A stretch of 64,000 bases of DNA from Corynebacterium mustelae. Its GTDB lineage: Bacteria > Actinomycetota > Actinomycetes > Mycobacteriales > Mycobacteriaceae. Positions 26,801 to 35,016 of this stretch are shown in pieces. Both the position numbers and the translations under genes were made by a program. Location: the NCBI RefSeq assembly GCF_001020985.1, contig NZ_CP011542.1, positions 1,488,001 through 1,552,000 on the forward strand. The letters are read 5' to 3'. Below the pieces are notes generated by a model that saw nothing but the letters and a program-made list of their open reading frames with translations, did not search any database and was not told the DNA's origin. Each line of letters opens with the position of its first letter. Position 1 is the first letter of the stretch.

Positions 26801-26965
26801 CTAGCGCAGCCGCCAGGTCAACCCTTTGCCTAGCCGAACGGTGATGTTTCCCCGGGAATTAACCGTGACGGGTCCGAATTTATGCGATATTGACGCACCA
26901 CTTTTCGACACATTTAATGTTGTATTCTTGCCGATCTTCTTCCGCTTTCTGAAACTAATGCCCAT
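26801..26965 (-). CDS. small DUF4236 domain protein
   Basis: This 54-residue protein encoded opposite to its neighbours starts at ATG 26965 with AAGGAG 11 nt upstream. The sequence begins MGISFRKRKKIGKNTTLNVS and continues SKSGASISHKFGPVTVNSRG before ending RLGKGLTWRLR. This is the DUF4236 pattern (F-RK-xK-xG...N-SKSG-S-S...G-T-N...GxG), in which a short beta domain often begins larger proteins; here it stands alone. The function is unknown. The stop codon is fused to a CGTCGAAAAGC word at 26791-26801 and the shared terminator lies just beyond. Confidence 0.8.
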   Translation of the reverse strand: MGISFRKRKKIGKNTTLNVSKSGASISHKFGPVTVNSRGNITVRLGKGLTWRLR

Positions 26966-27117
26966 GTATTGTTCTGCTCCTTATGTGGATATCGATGTGA
27001 CACGATGATAGCAAAAAACACCTGCACAAGAGGCTAAATCAGCTGCCGATTTGCCATCGGAGGGGGATTGTTGTTATATTTTCTCTCGTTGCAAAACGCG
27101 AAACTGCGTTCAAACAT

Positions 27118-27189
27118 TGGCCTATGGTGTAATTGGCAACACTACGGTTTCTGGTACCGTCATTCTAGGTTCGAGTCCTGGTAGGCCAG
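27118..27189 (+). tRNA. tRNA-Gln (CUG)
   Basis: It is a 72-nt cloverleaf: acceptor TGGCCTA/TAGGCCA, D-stem GTGT/ACAC, anticodon arm ACGGT-TTCTGGT-ACCGT with CTG at positions 34-36, and a T-arm with TTCGAGT. The discriminator is G. CCA is not encoded. Confidence 0.96.
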
Positions 27190-27233
27190 CAGCGAATACA
27201 TCATTCGCCTGCGAGAAATCGCACAAAGTTCTA

Positions 27234-27306
27234 GCCCCGTTCGTCTAGTGGCCTAGGACGCCGGCCTCTCACGCCGGTAACACGGGTTCGAATCCCGTAC
27301 GGGGTA
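27234..27306 (+). tRNA. tRNA-Glu (CUC), copy 1
   Basis: It is a 73-nt cloverleaf: acceptor GCCCCGT/ACGGGGT, anticodon arm CCGGC-CTCTCAC-GCCGG with anticodon CTC, and T-arm CGGGTTCGAATCCCG. It lies 44 bp after tRNA-Gln and is followed at once by a terminator. Confidence 0.97.
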
Positions 27307-27310
27307 CAGA

Positions 27311-27352
27311 TAAAAATCCCAAGTCTTGAAATGCAAGGCTTGGGATTTTTTC
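27311..27352 (+). terminator. terminator after tRNA-Gln/tRNA-Glu
   Basis: AAAATCCCAAG and CTTG pair with CAAG and CTTGGGATTTT, with one mismatch in the stem, and the structure ends in TTTTTT. Confidence 0.9.
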
Positions 27353-27383
27353 AATGTACAGGAATATTTTCAGAATTGCCTTT

Positions 27384-27389
27384 TAAACT
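27384..27389 (+). promoter_or_regulatory. -10 box TAAACT, leaderless start
   Basis: The box ends 7 nt before ATG 27397. Confidence 0.55.
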
Positions 27390-27396
27390 AACTGGT

Positions 27397-27771
27397 ATGG
27401 TTCGTAGTAGCATCATCGGTATCTTGGCCTTCATAACCGCAGGTTACATGATCCTCGATGCCACCCGGCATTTCTTGGGGTATGGATTTTTAGCCCCCAG
27501 CGGCCAATTGGGGCCGTGGGCAACCGTAGCGTCGCTTATTGGAATTGAGCCCGATTCTTCTGCAATGGCCGCTATCTTTTTCGCCTACGGCGCCCTGCTT
27601 CTTGGCGCAACGGTTTTTTATCTGCGCACCCGGAACCTCGCGTCAGCGAAAGTGCTTATCGTCGTAGCTATATGTGGACTCTGGTACGTACCATTTGGCA
27701 CTTTCTGTCTGCTGGTAATGATTTTCCTGTTAGCAAGGAACATTATCGGTTCACGAAATGCACATCATTAA
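27397..27771 (+). CDS. small four-helix membrane protein
   Basis: This 124-residue protein is composed of four hydrophobic segments (SIIGILAFITAGYMILDATR; a short SLIGIEP loop followed by AAIFFAYGALLLGATVFYLR; VLIVVAICGLWYVPFGTFCL; LVMIFLLARNIIG). It belongs to a hypothetical class I cannot name. The ATG 27397 fits a leaderless transcript; longer readings begin inside the tRNA terminator. It is located between the two identical tRNA-Glu genes. Confidence 0.7.
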   Translation: MVRSSIIGILAFITAGYMILDATRHFLGYGFLAPSGQLGPWATVASLIGIEPDSSAMAAIFFAYGALLLGATVFYLRTRNLASAKVLIVVAICGLWYVPFGTFCLLVMIFLLARNIIGSRNAHH

Positions 27772-27906
27772 AGATCGCACAGCCTCGTAGACGGACGATC
27801 TTTCCTGAACGCGGATTTAGCTGTGAGTTTGACGTCCCATGGTGTTACACGGGATTCTGCCGACTTATTTTTCGATGTTTCCCTCCCGCAGCACCGCCGG
27901 GCTTAT

Positions 27907-28851
27907 TTAAGAAATGGATAGTACTTCGTCGTTGCTGAATATGACGGGTTGGGAGTAATCGAGTTCGGTGCCGTCGTCGTAAAGCAAGCGCAAATACGTG
28001 TTGAGCTGCTCGTAGTCGCGGAACTTCAACGCCTGATACGGTTTGTCGAACGCGAGCTTTTCGACGAATAAAATACCTTCCTCATGCGGTACCGCGACCC
28101 CAACATGGCCGATAAATAACTTCGCTTTTTCATCGAGCGTGTCGTGCAAGAAAACACTCACGATCTTGACCTTCGGATTCACAAACGAAATTCCCTTGCT
28201 GCGGAAAAACTTCTGGATATTCGCAACATGCTGATTAGAATCGCGTTCGCGCGTAGTCTCAATCTGGCTAAAAACCTGCTTGAAACCAGCCAGCTCTTCC
28301 TCGGAAAACAGTGGGGCAGGGGCGTTGGCGATGGCATCCTCATCCAAGAAAAGAAGACCACTATCTGGCTCGGATTGCTGCGGATTGATGGTGACGAGAT
28401 CTTCTGCAAGCAAGAACGTATTGATGCGGCAATTCGTGCCGATAAACTCCGGGAACCGCTTATCCCACAACACTGACATTGCGCCCAGGGCGTAGTCGGC
28501 GGAATACGGGCGGAAACCGCTCGGCAGCAATGAATTCTTAGCCACAGTGCCGTTATACAAATCGACCTGGGCAAAGAACCTATCGACGCTTTCGACGGGC
28601 ACACCGGCCGCAATAAGCGCCGTGCGGACCTCGTTCTTGCTCTCCTCATCCACCAAATTGGTCACGGCCACATCTGCCAATTCCGGCGGTGTCAACGAAT
28701 CAGTACCCGTTTCCGTGGCATTTGGTTCGGCTGGTTCTGCCCGCTGCGACGTCGTCTCAGCGACAATTGACGGCTCTGTGCACGCTGCTAACCCCACCGC
28801 GACGGACACGGAAATGCCAACGATTACTGCAACTCTACGAAGCTTAAACAT
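27907..28851 (-). CDS. DUF4300 family lipoprotein
   Basis: This 314-residue exported protein has a signal peptide and the lipobox GLAAC, with cysteine at residue 24. An acidic/Thr-rich linker is followed by a domain that looks like DUF4300: VTNLVDEESKNEVRTALIAA, FAQVDLYNGTV, SVLWDKRFPEFIGTNCRINT near residue 135, and HVGVAVPHEEGILFVEKLAF near 260. The NCR motif and the lysine after FVE are the family's hallmarks. It is probably anchored outside the membrane; the function is unknown. The transcript looks leaderless. Confidence 0.78.
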   Translation of the reverse strand: MFKLRRVAVIVGISVSVAVGLAACTEPSIVAETTSQRAEPAEPNATETGTDSLTPPELADVAVTNLVDEESKNEVRTALIAAGVPVESVDRFFAQVDLYNGTVAKNSLLPSGFRPYSADYALGAMSVLWDKRFPEFIGTNCRINTFLLAEDLVTINPQQSEPDSGLLFLDEDAIANAPAPLFSEEELAGFKQVFSQIETTRERDSNQHVANIQKFFRSKGISFVNPKVKIVSVFLHDTLDEKAKLFIGHVGVAVPHEEGILFVEKLAFDKPYQALKFRDYEQLNTYLRLLYDDGTELDYSQPVIFSNDEVLSIS

Positions 28852-28858
28852 GGCGTTT

Positions 28859-28864
28859 ATTCTA
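28859..28864 (-). promoter_or_regulatory. -10 box TAGAAT, leaderless start
   Basis: On the minus strand the box is 7 nt before the ATG at 28851. Confidence 0.55.
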
Positions 28865-28983
28865 GCGGCATCGCGTGAGAATACCGCCGCTTATCGGCGC
28901 CCAACCGAAAGCGCCGTGAGCAGCTGATTTGTTCAAAAATTAAAAGTTCGTGTACAGTACCGCTGGTACTAATCAAGTGCCAC

Positions 28984-29056
28984 GCCCCGTTCGTCTAGTG
29001 GCCTAGGACGCCGGCCTCTCACGCCGGTAACACGGGTTCGAATCCCGTACGGGGTA
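28984..29056 (+). tRNA. tRNA-Glu (CUC), copy 2
   Basis: It is identical over 73 nt to the copy at 27234-27306, with the same CTC anticodon. Immediate flanks differ except for the trailing CA. Confidence 0.97.
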
Positions 29057-29062
29057 CAAAAA

Positions 29063-29098
29063 TAATGCGCTATACCACATCGGTGTAGCGCATTAATC
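29063..29098 (+). terminator. terminator after tRNA-Glu copy 2
   Basis: AATGCGCTA pairs with TAGCGCATT, with ACC/GGT inside, followed by AATCTTT. The T-tract is short. Confidence 0.75.
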
Positions 29099-29248
29099 TT
29101 TCCAAAAGAATATGTGAAACAAGATAAAATGAGGTTGCTGACTTCCATGTTGGTTACCTCATTTTGGTGTTTCCGGTGTTGTTGCGGTTTCGCCCTTTTT
29201 GATAATCGCAAATTGGTTATGGATACTTCATTGGGGAGATTGCCTGTT

Positions 29249-29788
29249 TTATTTGTCGTGCTCAGGAAACACCTCATTCAGTATCGCTCGAATGAGAAAC
29301 ATCATCGCCTCCATCGACAGGACGTTTTGTTTGTCGAGGATGCGAATGGCGTCGAGAAGTTCGTAAAGGGCATCGTTGCTGATGTCGGGCGTGATTATCT
29401 TTTTGTTGCGCCACTCGTCTACTTGTGCAGCGTCGATAAAGAAGCTGTTGCATTCGGTATCTTCGCGTATTTTTGCCCCAGGATTATCGCTGAACCATTC
29501 CGCGAGAATTTTATCGTTGTGGACGGCAGCGTTGATGCGTTCAAGGAAGGTCATCAATGCTGCTTTGGGTTCCGACCAGTCGATATTTGCTAGTAGTTGC
29601 TGGCGTTGCTGCGCGTTCGTTTCTTTGTAAACCTCCCGGAAAAGCCCATATTTGGAATTACAGTGTAGATAGACGCTTCCCACTGCAATGCCTGCCCGTT
29701 TTGCGATGGCGGCGATGCTTGTTGCTTTATATCCGTTAGCGGCGAATTCCTCGCGGGCGGCGGTAAGAAGTGTAGGGGGGAGATTCAT
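29249..29788 (-). CDS. TetR-family transcriptional regulator
   Basis: This 179-residue regulator starts MNLPPTLLTAAREEFAANGY with a standard TetR helix-turn-helix: ATSIAAIAKRAGIAVGSVYL near residue 24, then a ligand-binding helical domain. The ATG at 29788 follows a TAATAT box by 7 nt; longer readings would cover the promoter. It is divergent from a membrane cytochrome b5-like gene, and the 111-bp gap contains two near-identical operator repeats, so it very likely represses that gene and itself. Confidence 0.92.
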   Translation of the reverse strand: MNLPPTLLTAAREEFAANGYKATSIAAIAKRAGIAVGSVYLHCNSKYGLFREVYKETNAQQRQQLLANIDWSEPKAALMTFLERINAAVHNDKILAEWFSDNPGAKIREDTECNSFFIDAAQVDEWRNKKIITPDISNDALYELLDAIRILDKQNVLSMEAMMFLIRAILNEVFPEHDK

Positions 29789-29795
29789 GGTGTTG

Positions 29796-29801
29796 ATATT
29801 A
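29796..29801 (-). promoter_or_regulatory. -10 box TAATAT, leaderless start of the TetR gene
   Basis: It is separated from ATG 29788 by 7 nt. The first operator begins 30 bp upstream of the box. Confidence 0.6.
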
Positions 29802-29830
29802 CCCTTGCCGACTGAATATCGGAAGAGTAT

Positions 29831-29844
29831 ATTCAGTACTGAAT
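29831..29844. promoter_or_regulatory. TetR operator 1, ATTCAGTACTGAAT
   Basis: A perfect 14-bp palindrome in the divergent TetR/cytochrome b5 region, extended on the right by GAATA. Confidence 0.7.
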
Positions 29845-29861
29845 GAATAATAGAGATATTC

Positions 29862-29875
29862 ATTCAGTAACGAAT
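29862..29875. promoter_or_regulatory. TetR operator 2, ATTCAGTAACGAAT
   Basis: It differs from operator 1 at two central positions and is 31 bp away centre to centre, close to three helical turns; it lies 25 bp before the ATG of the cytochrome b5 gene. Confidence 0.65.
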
Positions 29876-29899
29876 GATTGTATCTTGGAAGGAGTTAAC

Positions 29900-30292
29900 A
29901 TGCCGCGCACGATTGTTATTGGCCTCATTGTCGCTTTAGCCTTAGCGGCAGTTGTGTGCATTGCATACTTTGTGCTCGCACCGACGCAGGCGGGAAATGT
30001 CGAAAAATTTGACCGTACGTTTAGTGTGTCAGAAACAACGTTGATTGAATCGCGGACTGTTACGCGAGAAGAATTAGAAAAAGCCGATGGGAAAGATGGT
30101 CGACCCGCATACATTGCAATTGACGGCGTGGTGTACGACGTAAGTTCCGTGGAGAGCTGGGCTGGAGGGGTGCATCACAATGTGCTGGCTGGCCGGGATC
30201 TTACCGATGAATTTCTTAAATCGGGTCACGGCGTGCGGCACCTGCAGAAACTCGCCGTGGTGGGCGGTTTGGAGGGTGCGTCAGAGCACTAA
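29900..30292 (+). CDS. membrane-anchored cytochrome b5-like heme-binding protein
   Basis: This 130-residue protein has one N-terminal membrane helix (TIVIGLIVALALAAVVCIAY) and a cytochrome b5/steroid-binding-type domain: VTREELEKADGKDGRPAYIA, VVYDVSSVESWAGGVHHNVL and LTDEFLKSGHGVRHLQKLAV. The histidines in GGVHH and SGHG are candidates for the heme ligands. AAGGAG lies 5 nt before the ATG at 29900. Divergent TetR control suggests an inducible role, perhaps in redox or ligand binding at the membrane; the partner is unknown. Confidence 0.85.
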   Translation: MPRTIVIGLIVALALAAVVCIAYFVLAPTQAGNVEKFDRTFSVSETTLIESRTVTREELEKADGKDGRPAYIAIDGVVYDVSSVESWAGGVHHNVLAGRDLTDEFLKSGHGVRHLQKLAVVGGLEGASEH

Positions 30293-30378
30293 ACCGGTTT
30301 CTGGTCGGACGAGAAATCGCGGTGCCGACCAGAAACCGTTCGCTGGGAGGTCGACGGGGGAGCGTCGAAAAGCGAATG

Positions 30379-30573
30379 TTACATCTCTTTAACGGTTGGC
30401 GGCACGGTAGGCCGGGTATAGGTTGGTTCTGGCGCGGTGGTCGGGGTGGTGTCGGGTTTGGGCGAGGTATTGAGCCCGAAAATCAGCCCGAGGATGATCG
30501 CTATAGCTGCGAAAACGCCGCCGATTGCGCTAAGAAGTGTCTGCCAATTGGGGATCAAGGTGTTGATGTTCAT
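30379..30573 (-). CDS. small membrane protein with Pro/Thr tail
   Basis: This 64-residue protein carries one membrane helix (LLSAIGGVFAAIAIILGLIF) and then an outer tail rich in P and T (SPKPDTTPTTAPEPTYTRPT). AAGGAAC lies 7 nt before the ATG, which supports translation. It is too short and simple to classify. Confidence 0.6.
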   Translation of the reverse strand: MNINTLIPNWQTLLSAIGGVFAAIAIILGLIFGLNTSPKPDTTPTTAPEPTYTRPTVPPTVKEM

Positions 30574-30943
30574 TTATGTTCCTTTTGTTAATTTGAATTT
30601 TGCGCGATTGGTTTTATAGAGTCGAAAAATCACGTGCAATGATTAATGCAAATTCGTTAAAAACTAGCCCTAATTTATCACTTATTTTTGCTGCGTTCCT
30701 GCTATCGCTTTAATGGGGGTGGATGGGTGATTGCACAGGTCACGGAGTTTTTATGCTGCAATGATAGGGTGGCAATAGGTTTTCGTTGGGAGTTTTCCTG
30801 AATTACAATTAATAAACGCTTTATTTGTGATATATTTCGTTTGAGAGTCCGGCTAAATGAATGTCTTCCGAGCTCCCACATTTCAAGCAGGGGTGACCTG
30901 CGTGATTTCATCATCTTTGTTAAGTTTTTAAAGGATTCGTTCT
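30574..30943. other. AT-rich intergenic promoter region
   Basis: These 370 bp hold no gene. The left side supplies the promoter of the minus-strand small gene, and the right side is AT-rich (AATTAATAAACGC, GTGATATATTTCG) and leads to the next plus-strand start. No repeats or operators stand out. Confidence 0.4.
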
Positions 30944-31390
30944 ATGTCGAATTTGGTGACGGAATTCCGTATTCTTGGCCCGCGCCTCGGTGGCTTCATT
31001 TTGTCGGTGCTGTTGTCGCTTGCGGTACTGATCGGTTCAATTGTGGGATCGCTTCATTCCTCCGGTGGGGGTGGGAGCAGCGAGGTTCCGAAGAAACCTG
31101 AGCCAGAGTTCCATGTTGAATGCTTGCCTGGGGTGCAGCTGATGTATGTGACCATTCCAAATCTGGGGGTTACTGGTCTGGAAGAGGAGAAGTTTAAGGA
31201 TCGCTGGCAGGGGGAGATCAATGGCATCCCGCTCGGAACGATCCAAGCCGGTGATAAGGGCGCCCCAAATGCAGTCGCTTTCCCCGCTGACGGTAAGCGT
31301 GAGTATAAGTTCAGCGGAAAGTACAAGGTGGATGACGTAACCTACTCGTTCTGGGGCAACGGGACGTTGGCATCGCCTTGTAAACCGTAG
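30944..31390 (+). CDS. membrane-anchored hypothetical protein
   Basis: This 148-residue protein has one N-terminal membrane helix (LGGFILSVLLSLAVLIGSIV) and a Gly/Ser linker. A small outer domain follows with two cysteines (HVECLPGVQ near residue 57 and the C-terminal ASPCKP) that could pair. The domain reads like a compact beta sandwich. AAAGG is present 8 nt before the ATG. I do not recognise a family. A good terminator follows. Confidence 0.65.
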   Translation: MSNLVTEFRILGPRLGGFILSVLLSLAVLIGSIVGSLHSSGGGGSSEVPKKPEPEFHVECLPGVQLMYVTIPNLGVTGLEEEKFKDRWQGEINGIPLGTIQAGDKGAPNAVAFPADGKREYKFSGKYKVDDVTYSFWGNGTLASPCKP

Positions 31391-31407
31391 CGCTGACAGT
31401 TCATCCC

Positions 31408-31434
31408 GCCGCTGGTCCTAGGCCAGCGGCTTTT
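31408..31434 (+). terminator. rho-independent terminator
   Basis: GCCGCTGG and CCAGCGGC form a perfect 8-bp stem with a 7-nt loop and TTTT, 18 bp after the stop codon. Confidence 0.9.
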
Positions 31435-31527
31435 CGCTGTGTTCTAGCTTTTCGACGCGGGCACGTTGCTGCGGTGTGAGGTCTTAGAATGGTTGCAACG
31501 TTATGATCAGTGAAAATGTGGTGAGGA

Positions 31528-32094
31528 ATGGTGGTTGCGGTGATGAGTGATCGGTTGTTTCACGCTATCAACGTCGCGGCGGTTGCGCATGACGGGCAGT
31601 ATCGTAAGGGGAGTGCGGTGCCATATTTCAGTCACATATGCGGGGTGTTATTTGTGTTAGCGCAGCTTAGCACCGATGAAGATGTTCTTGTGGCGGGCGT
31701 ATTACACGATGTGATTGAGGATGCGCCGGAAAAAACCTCGTTAGCCGAGATTGAGGCGGAGTTTGGTGGGCGGGTGGCTCAGCTGGTTGCGGCGGTAACG
31801 AAGGACGAGGCGCTTGCTGATTGGCAGGATCGAGCCAATGCGTATATCAGCATGATCGAAAATGCTGACTCAGATGTGGCTTGTATCGTCTTAGCGGATA
31901 AGTTTCATAACCTACATTCAATTCTGGCAGATCACGCAAAGTGTGGGGAACGGCTGTGGGAGCGGTTTAATAGCACTAAACAGCAACAGCAGTGGTGGTA
32001 TGCGCAGGTGTTGCAAGTACTAAAAAGCAAGCTGGACCCGAATCCGATGCTGGACGAATATGAGCGTCTGGTGGCGCGACTGCTCGAGCTTTAA
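31528..32094 (+). CDS. HD-domain (RelA/SpoT hydrolase-like) protein
   Basis: This 188-residue stand-alone HD hydrolase has AAVAHDGQYRKGSAVPYFSH near residue 16, the HD motif VAGVLHDVIEDAPEKT near 55, and VLADKFHNLHSI near 127. These match the small alarmone hydrolase (MESH1-like) arrangement: H...HD...ED...D. It could degrade ppGpp or act on another 3'-phosphorylated nucleotide. Start choice is open: ATG 31528 has a GAGGA too close; GTG 31531 or ATG 31543 are alternatives. It overlaps the end of the convergent IclR gene by 4 bp. Confidence 0.85.
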   Translation: MVVAVMSDRLFHAINVAAVAHDGQYRKGSAVPYFSHICGVLFVLAQLSTDEDVLVAGVLHDVIEDAPEKTSLAEIEAEFGGRVAQLVAAVTKDEALADWQDRANAYISMIENADSDVACIVLADKFHNLHSILADHAKCGERLWERFNSTKQQQQWWYAQVLQVLKSKLDPNPMLDEYERLVARLLEL

Positions 32095-32813
32095 AGCAAT
32101 GCAGACAAAGCTTGCGTGGCTTTAATAAGCTCCGGGGCCCATTTCGACGGTGCCGGACGTAACCGCTCAGCTGGGCCTGAGATGGATAAGGCTGCAACGA
32201 ATAACCCTTCAGCGTCGAAAATCGGGGCGGTAATGGAAGCCAATCCCACCTCTCGTTCGGAGATTGATTCAGCCCAGCCCTGGTCACGTACCTGTTCCAA
32301 GTCTTCCATGGTGAATTGCGGACTTTGAGCCAAAATGCTATCGCGCAGGGCAGGGGATGAATGTGCTAGGAAAACCTTCGCCGCGCTTCCCGCATTCAGC
32401 GGTAGCCGGGTGCCTACCGGGACGGTGTTTTGCAAACCGGTGGCAGGTTCCTGGGCGGCGATACACACTCGGGTGGCGCCAGCTAATTGGTAGAGTTGTA
32501 CGGATTCGCCGGTAGTATCCATCAATTGGGTCATGATCGGCGTGGCTGCGTCGACAAGCGAAGTGTTAGCCCCAGATCCCAGGCTGGTTAAAACGGCGCC
32601 GATTGTCCACTTCCCGTCGTGGGTGCGGCTGAGGATTTGGTGGGTTTCTAAGGCGGTGGCTAACCGGTGTGCGGTGGCACGGGGCAGCTCGGTTGCGGTG
32701 CATAACTCGGCGAGCGAGCGCGGCTGTTCTGCTACGGCGAGGAGGATTGATACCGCTCGGTCGAGGACCTTGATCCCGCTTGAGGGTGCCGGTTCGTTTT
32801 CGGTTTGTCTCAT
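32091..32813 (-). CDS. ltbR: IclR-family regulator of leucine biosynthesis
   Basis: This 240-residue regulator has an N-terminal winged helix (RAVSILLAVAEQPRSLAELC; LPRATAHRLATALETHQILS) and an IclR effector domain with IAAQEPATGLQNTVPVG and LPLNAGSAAKVFLAHSS near residues 110-150. Its position divergent from leuC is that of LtbR in C. glutamicum, which represses leuB, leuCD and the trp operon. An LtbR-like site precedes leuB in this window. A TAGTAT box 6 nt before the ATG suggests a leaderless transcript. Confidence 0.9.
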   Translation of the reverse strand: MRQTENEPAPSSGIKVLDRAVSILLAVAEQPRSLAELCTATELPRATAHRLATALETHQILSRTHDGKWTIGAVLTSLGSGANTSLVDAATPIMTQLMDTTGESVQLYQLAGATRVCIAAQEPATGLQNTVPVGTRLPLNAGSAAKVFLAHSSPALRDSILAQSPQFTMEDLEQVRDQGWAESISEREVGLASITAPIFDAEGLFVAALSISGPAERLRPAPSKWAPELIKATQALSALL

Positions 32814-32819
32814 GCTATG

Positions 32820-32825
32820 ATACTA
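32820..32825 (-). promoter_or_regulatory. -10 box TAGTAT, leaderless start of ltbR
   Basis: It lies 6 nt upstream of the ATG on the minus strand; the leuC operator region begins 4 bp beyond it. Confidence 0.55.
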
Positions 32826-32828
32826 CCA

Positions 32829-32843
32829 TCCCAATTGGTGGGA
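32829..32843. promoter_or_regulatory. TCCCA-N5-TGGGA operator between ltbR and leuC
   Basis: A perfect 5-bp inverted repeat around CCAATTGG; its GTGGGA half matches 9 of 12 positions of the LtbR motif as I recall it. It could control both divergent genes. Confidence 0.55.
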
Positions 32844-32894
32844 CAAAAGATAGGTATCGACAACCCTTAACCGTCAAAGTAGGTGACGTACTCC

Positions 32895-34349
32895 ATGACC
32901 AGCCCCGTGGATACAAAAACAAAGCTCACGTTGGCCGAAAAAGTGTGGCGCGACCACGTAGTTTCAAAAGGCAACGGTGATGAGCCGGATCTGATCTTCA
33001 TCGATCTGCAATTGCTGCACGAAGTAACCAGCCCCCAAGCATTCGACGGACTCCGGCTTGCTGGGCGCACGTTACGCCACCCAGAATTGCACCTGGCTAC
33101 CGAAGATCACAATGTACCCACGGAAGGCATCAAACAGGGCAATCTTTTAGAGATTAAAGACGCGGTGTCCCGCACCCAGGTGGAGACCCTGCGCAAAAAC
33201 TGCGAAGAATTCGGCGTGCGCCTGCACCCCATGGGCGACATTAACCAAGGCATCGTCCACCAAGTCGGACCGCAATTAGGCGCTACCCAACCCGGAATGA
33301 CCATCGTATGCGGCGACAGCCACACCTCCACCCACGGCGCATTCGGCGCTATGGCGTTTGGTATCGGCACCTCTGAAGTGGAACACGTCATGGCGACCCA
33401 AACCCTGTCGCTTAGGCCATTTAAAACGATGGCGATCAACGTCACCGGCGAGCTGCAACCGGGTGTTTCGGCGAAAGACCTCATCTTGGCCATCATCGCG
33501 AAGATCGGCACCGGCGGCGGTCAAGGCCACGTTATTGAATACCGGGGCGAGGCTATTGAAAAGCTCAGCATGGAAGCGCGTATGACAATCTGCAATATGT
33601 CCATCGAAGCAGGTGCCCGGGCGGGCATGATCGCGCCTGATCAAACCACCTTTGACTACATCAAAGGCCGCGAAATGGCCCCGCAAGGCGAGGACTGGGA
33701 TAAGGCCGTCGAATACTGGAAAACCCTGCCCACCGACGAAGGGGCAGAATTCGACACCGTCATCGAAATTGACGGTTCCGCACTGACCCCGTTTGTTACG
33801 TGGGGAACTAACCCGGGTCAAGGCTTGCCGCTTTCTGCTACCGTTCCTTCACCAGAGGACTTCACCAACGACAACGATAAGCTTGCTGCCGAAAAAGCCC
33901 TCAAATACATGGACCTCACCCCAGGTACCCCGCTGCGCGAGATCAAAATCGACACGGTGTTCCTCGGCTCCTGCACCAACGCCCGGATGGAGGATCTGCG
34001 CACCGCAGCTGAGATTCTCAAAGGCCGTAAAGTGGCCGACTCGGTGCGGATGATGGTCGTCCCGTCCACCGCGCTGGTCAAACAGCTGGCGGAAGAAGAA
34101 GGCCTCGACCAGATTTTCAAAGAGGCCGGTGCGGACTGGCGCAGCGCAGGTTGCTCCATGTGTCTTGGAATGAATCCTGACCAATTACAGCCCGGCGAAC
34201 GATCCGCATCCACCTCGAACCGTAACTTTGAAGGGCGGCAAGGCCCGGGTGGCCGTACACACCTGGTTAGCCCCGAGGTCGCAGCCGCAACCGCAGTGTT
34301 AGGAACGCTAGCATCACCTGCTGATCTGCCCGTACTGGTTACCGCCTAA
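32895..34349 (+). CDS. leuC: 3-isopropylmalate dehydratase large subunit
   Basis: With LeuD this subunit isomerises 2-isopropylmalate to 3-isopropylmalate. The 484 residues begin [24 protein letters not shown] lies 8 nt upstream of ATG 32895, so the shorter start is taken. Aconitase-family features: ATEDHNVPT near residue 72, [19 protein letters not shown] near 140, and the 4Fe-4S cysteines in [14 protein letters not shown] near 357 and [12 protein letters not shown] near 418, then [17 protein letters not shown]. leuD follows after 26 bp. Confidence 0.97.
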   Translation: MTSPVDTKTKLTLAEKVWRDHVVSKGNGDEPDLIFIDLQLLHEVTSPQAFDGLRLAGRTLRHPELHLATEDHNVPTEGIKQGNLLEIKDAVSRTQVETLRKNCEEFGVRLHPMGDINQGIVHQVGPQLGATQPGMTIVCGDSHTSTHGAFGAMAFGIGTSEVEHVMATQTLSLRPFKTMAINVTGELQPGVSAKDLILAIIAKIGTGGGQGHVIEYRGEAIEKLSMEARMTICNMSIEAGARAGMIAPDQTTFDYIKGREMAPQGEDWDKAVEYWKTLPTDEGAEFDTVIEIDGSALTPFVTWGTNPGQGLPLSATVPSPEDFTNDNDKLAAEKALKYMDLTPGTPLREIKIDTVFLGSCTNARMEDLRTAAEILKGRKVADSVRMMVVPSTALVKQLAEEEGLDQIFKEAGADWRSAGCSMCLGMNPDQLQPGERSASTSNRNFEGRQGPGGRTHLVSPEVAAATAVLGTLASPADLPVLVTA

Positions 34350-34375
34350 CCTCACCATCAAGGAAGATTCAAAAA

Positions 34376-34966
34376 ATGGAGAAATTTGTCACACACACTG
34401 GTGTAGGGGTTCCGCTGACCCGGTCCAATGTGGACACCGACCAGATCATTCCTGCGGTCTACCTCAAGCGTGTTACCCGCAGCGGCTTTGAGGACGGATT
34501 GTTTAATAACTGGCGCACCAATGAACCTGACTTTGTGCTCAACCAAGACGCCTATAAAAACGGCTCGATCCTGGTAGCTGGCCCTGATTTTGGTACCGGA
34601 TCCTCCCGGGAACATGCCGTGTGGGCGTTGATGGATTACGGCTTTAAGGTTGTGTTTTCCTCTCGGTTCGCGGACATTTTCCGCGGTAACTCTGGCAAGG
34701 CTGGCCTGCTGGCCGCGCTGATGGCGCAGGAAGATATCGAGCTGCTGTGGAAGCAGATGGAACAAAACCCGGGCGTGGAACTCACCGTTGATCTAGAGAA
34801 CCGGACCGTAACGTGTGAGAACAATGTCTATTCCTTCGATGTTGATGATTACACCCGCTGGCGGCTGATGGAGGGCCTCGACGACATCGGCCTGACCTTG
34901 CGAAAAGAAGACGAAATCGCAGCATTCGAAGCGACCCGCCCCAGCTTCGAACCCAAAGCGCTGTAA
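34376..34966 (+). CDS. leuD: 3-isopropylmalate dehydratase small subunit
   Basis: This 196-residue swivel-domain subunit has [19 protein letters not shown] near residue 15, [20 protein letters not shown] near 66, and [11 protein letters not shown] near 101, all standard for LeuD. AAGGAAG lies 8 nt before the ATG, and the gene forms an operon with leuC. Downstream a GTAACAC...GTGTTAC inverted repeat (34980-35009) lacks a T-tract and is followed by a tRNA-like element that carries one. Confidence 0.96.
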   Translation: MEKFVTHTGVGVPLTRSNVDTDQIIPAVYLKRVTRSGFEDGLFNNWRTNEPDFVLNQDAYKNGSILVAGPDFGTGSSREHAVWALMDYGFKVVFSSRFADIFRGNSGKAGLLAALMAQEDIELLWKQMEQNPGVELTVDLENRTVTCENNVYSFDVDDYTRWRLMEGLDDIGLTLRKEDEIAAFEATRPSFEPKAL

Positions 34967-35016
34967 AAGTTTTGCTTTTGTAACACAAACCCGGCTGTGG
35001 TCGTGTTACGCTGTGT

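Noticed and set aside
26826..27008. 60-codon plus-strand frame near the DUF4236 gene
   Set aside because: It is antisense to the DUF4236 frame, which has family similarity and a ribosome binding site.
27234..29056. tRNA-Glu pair considered as attL/attR of an integrated element
   Set aside because: No integrase between the copies and whole tRNAs rather than 3' ends are duplicated; a simple duplication is more likely.
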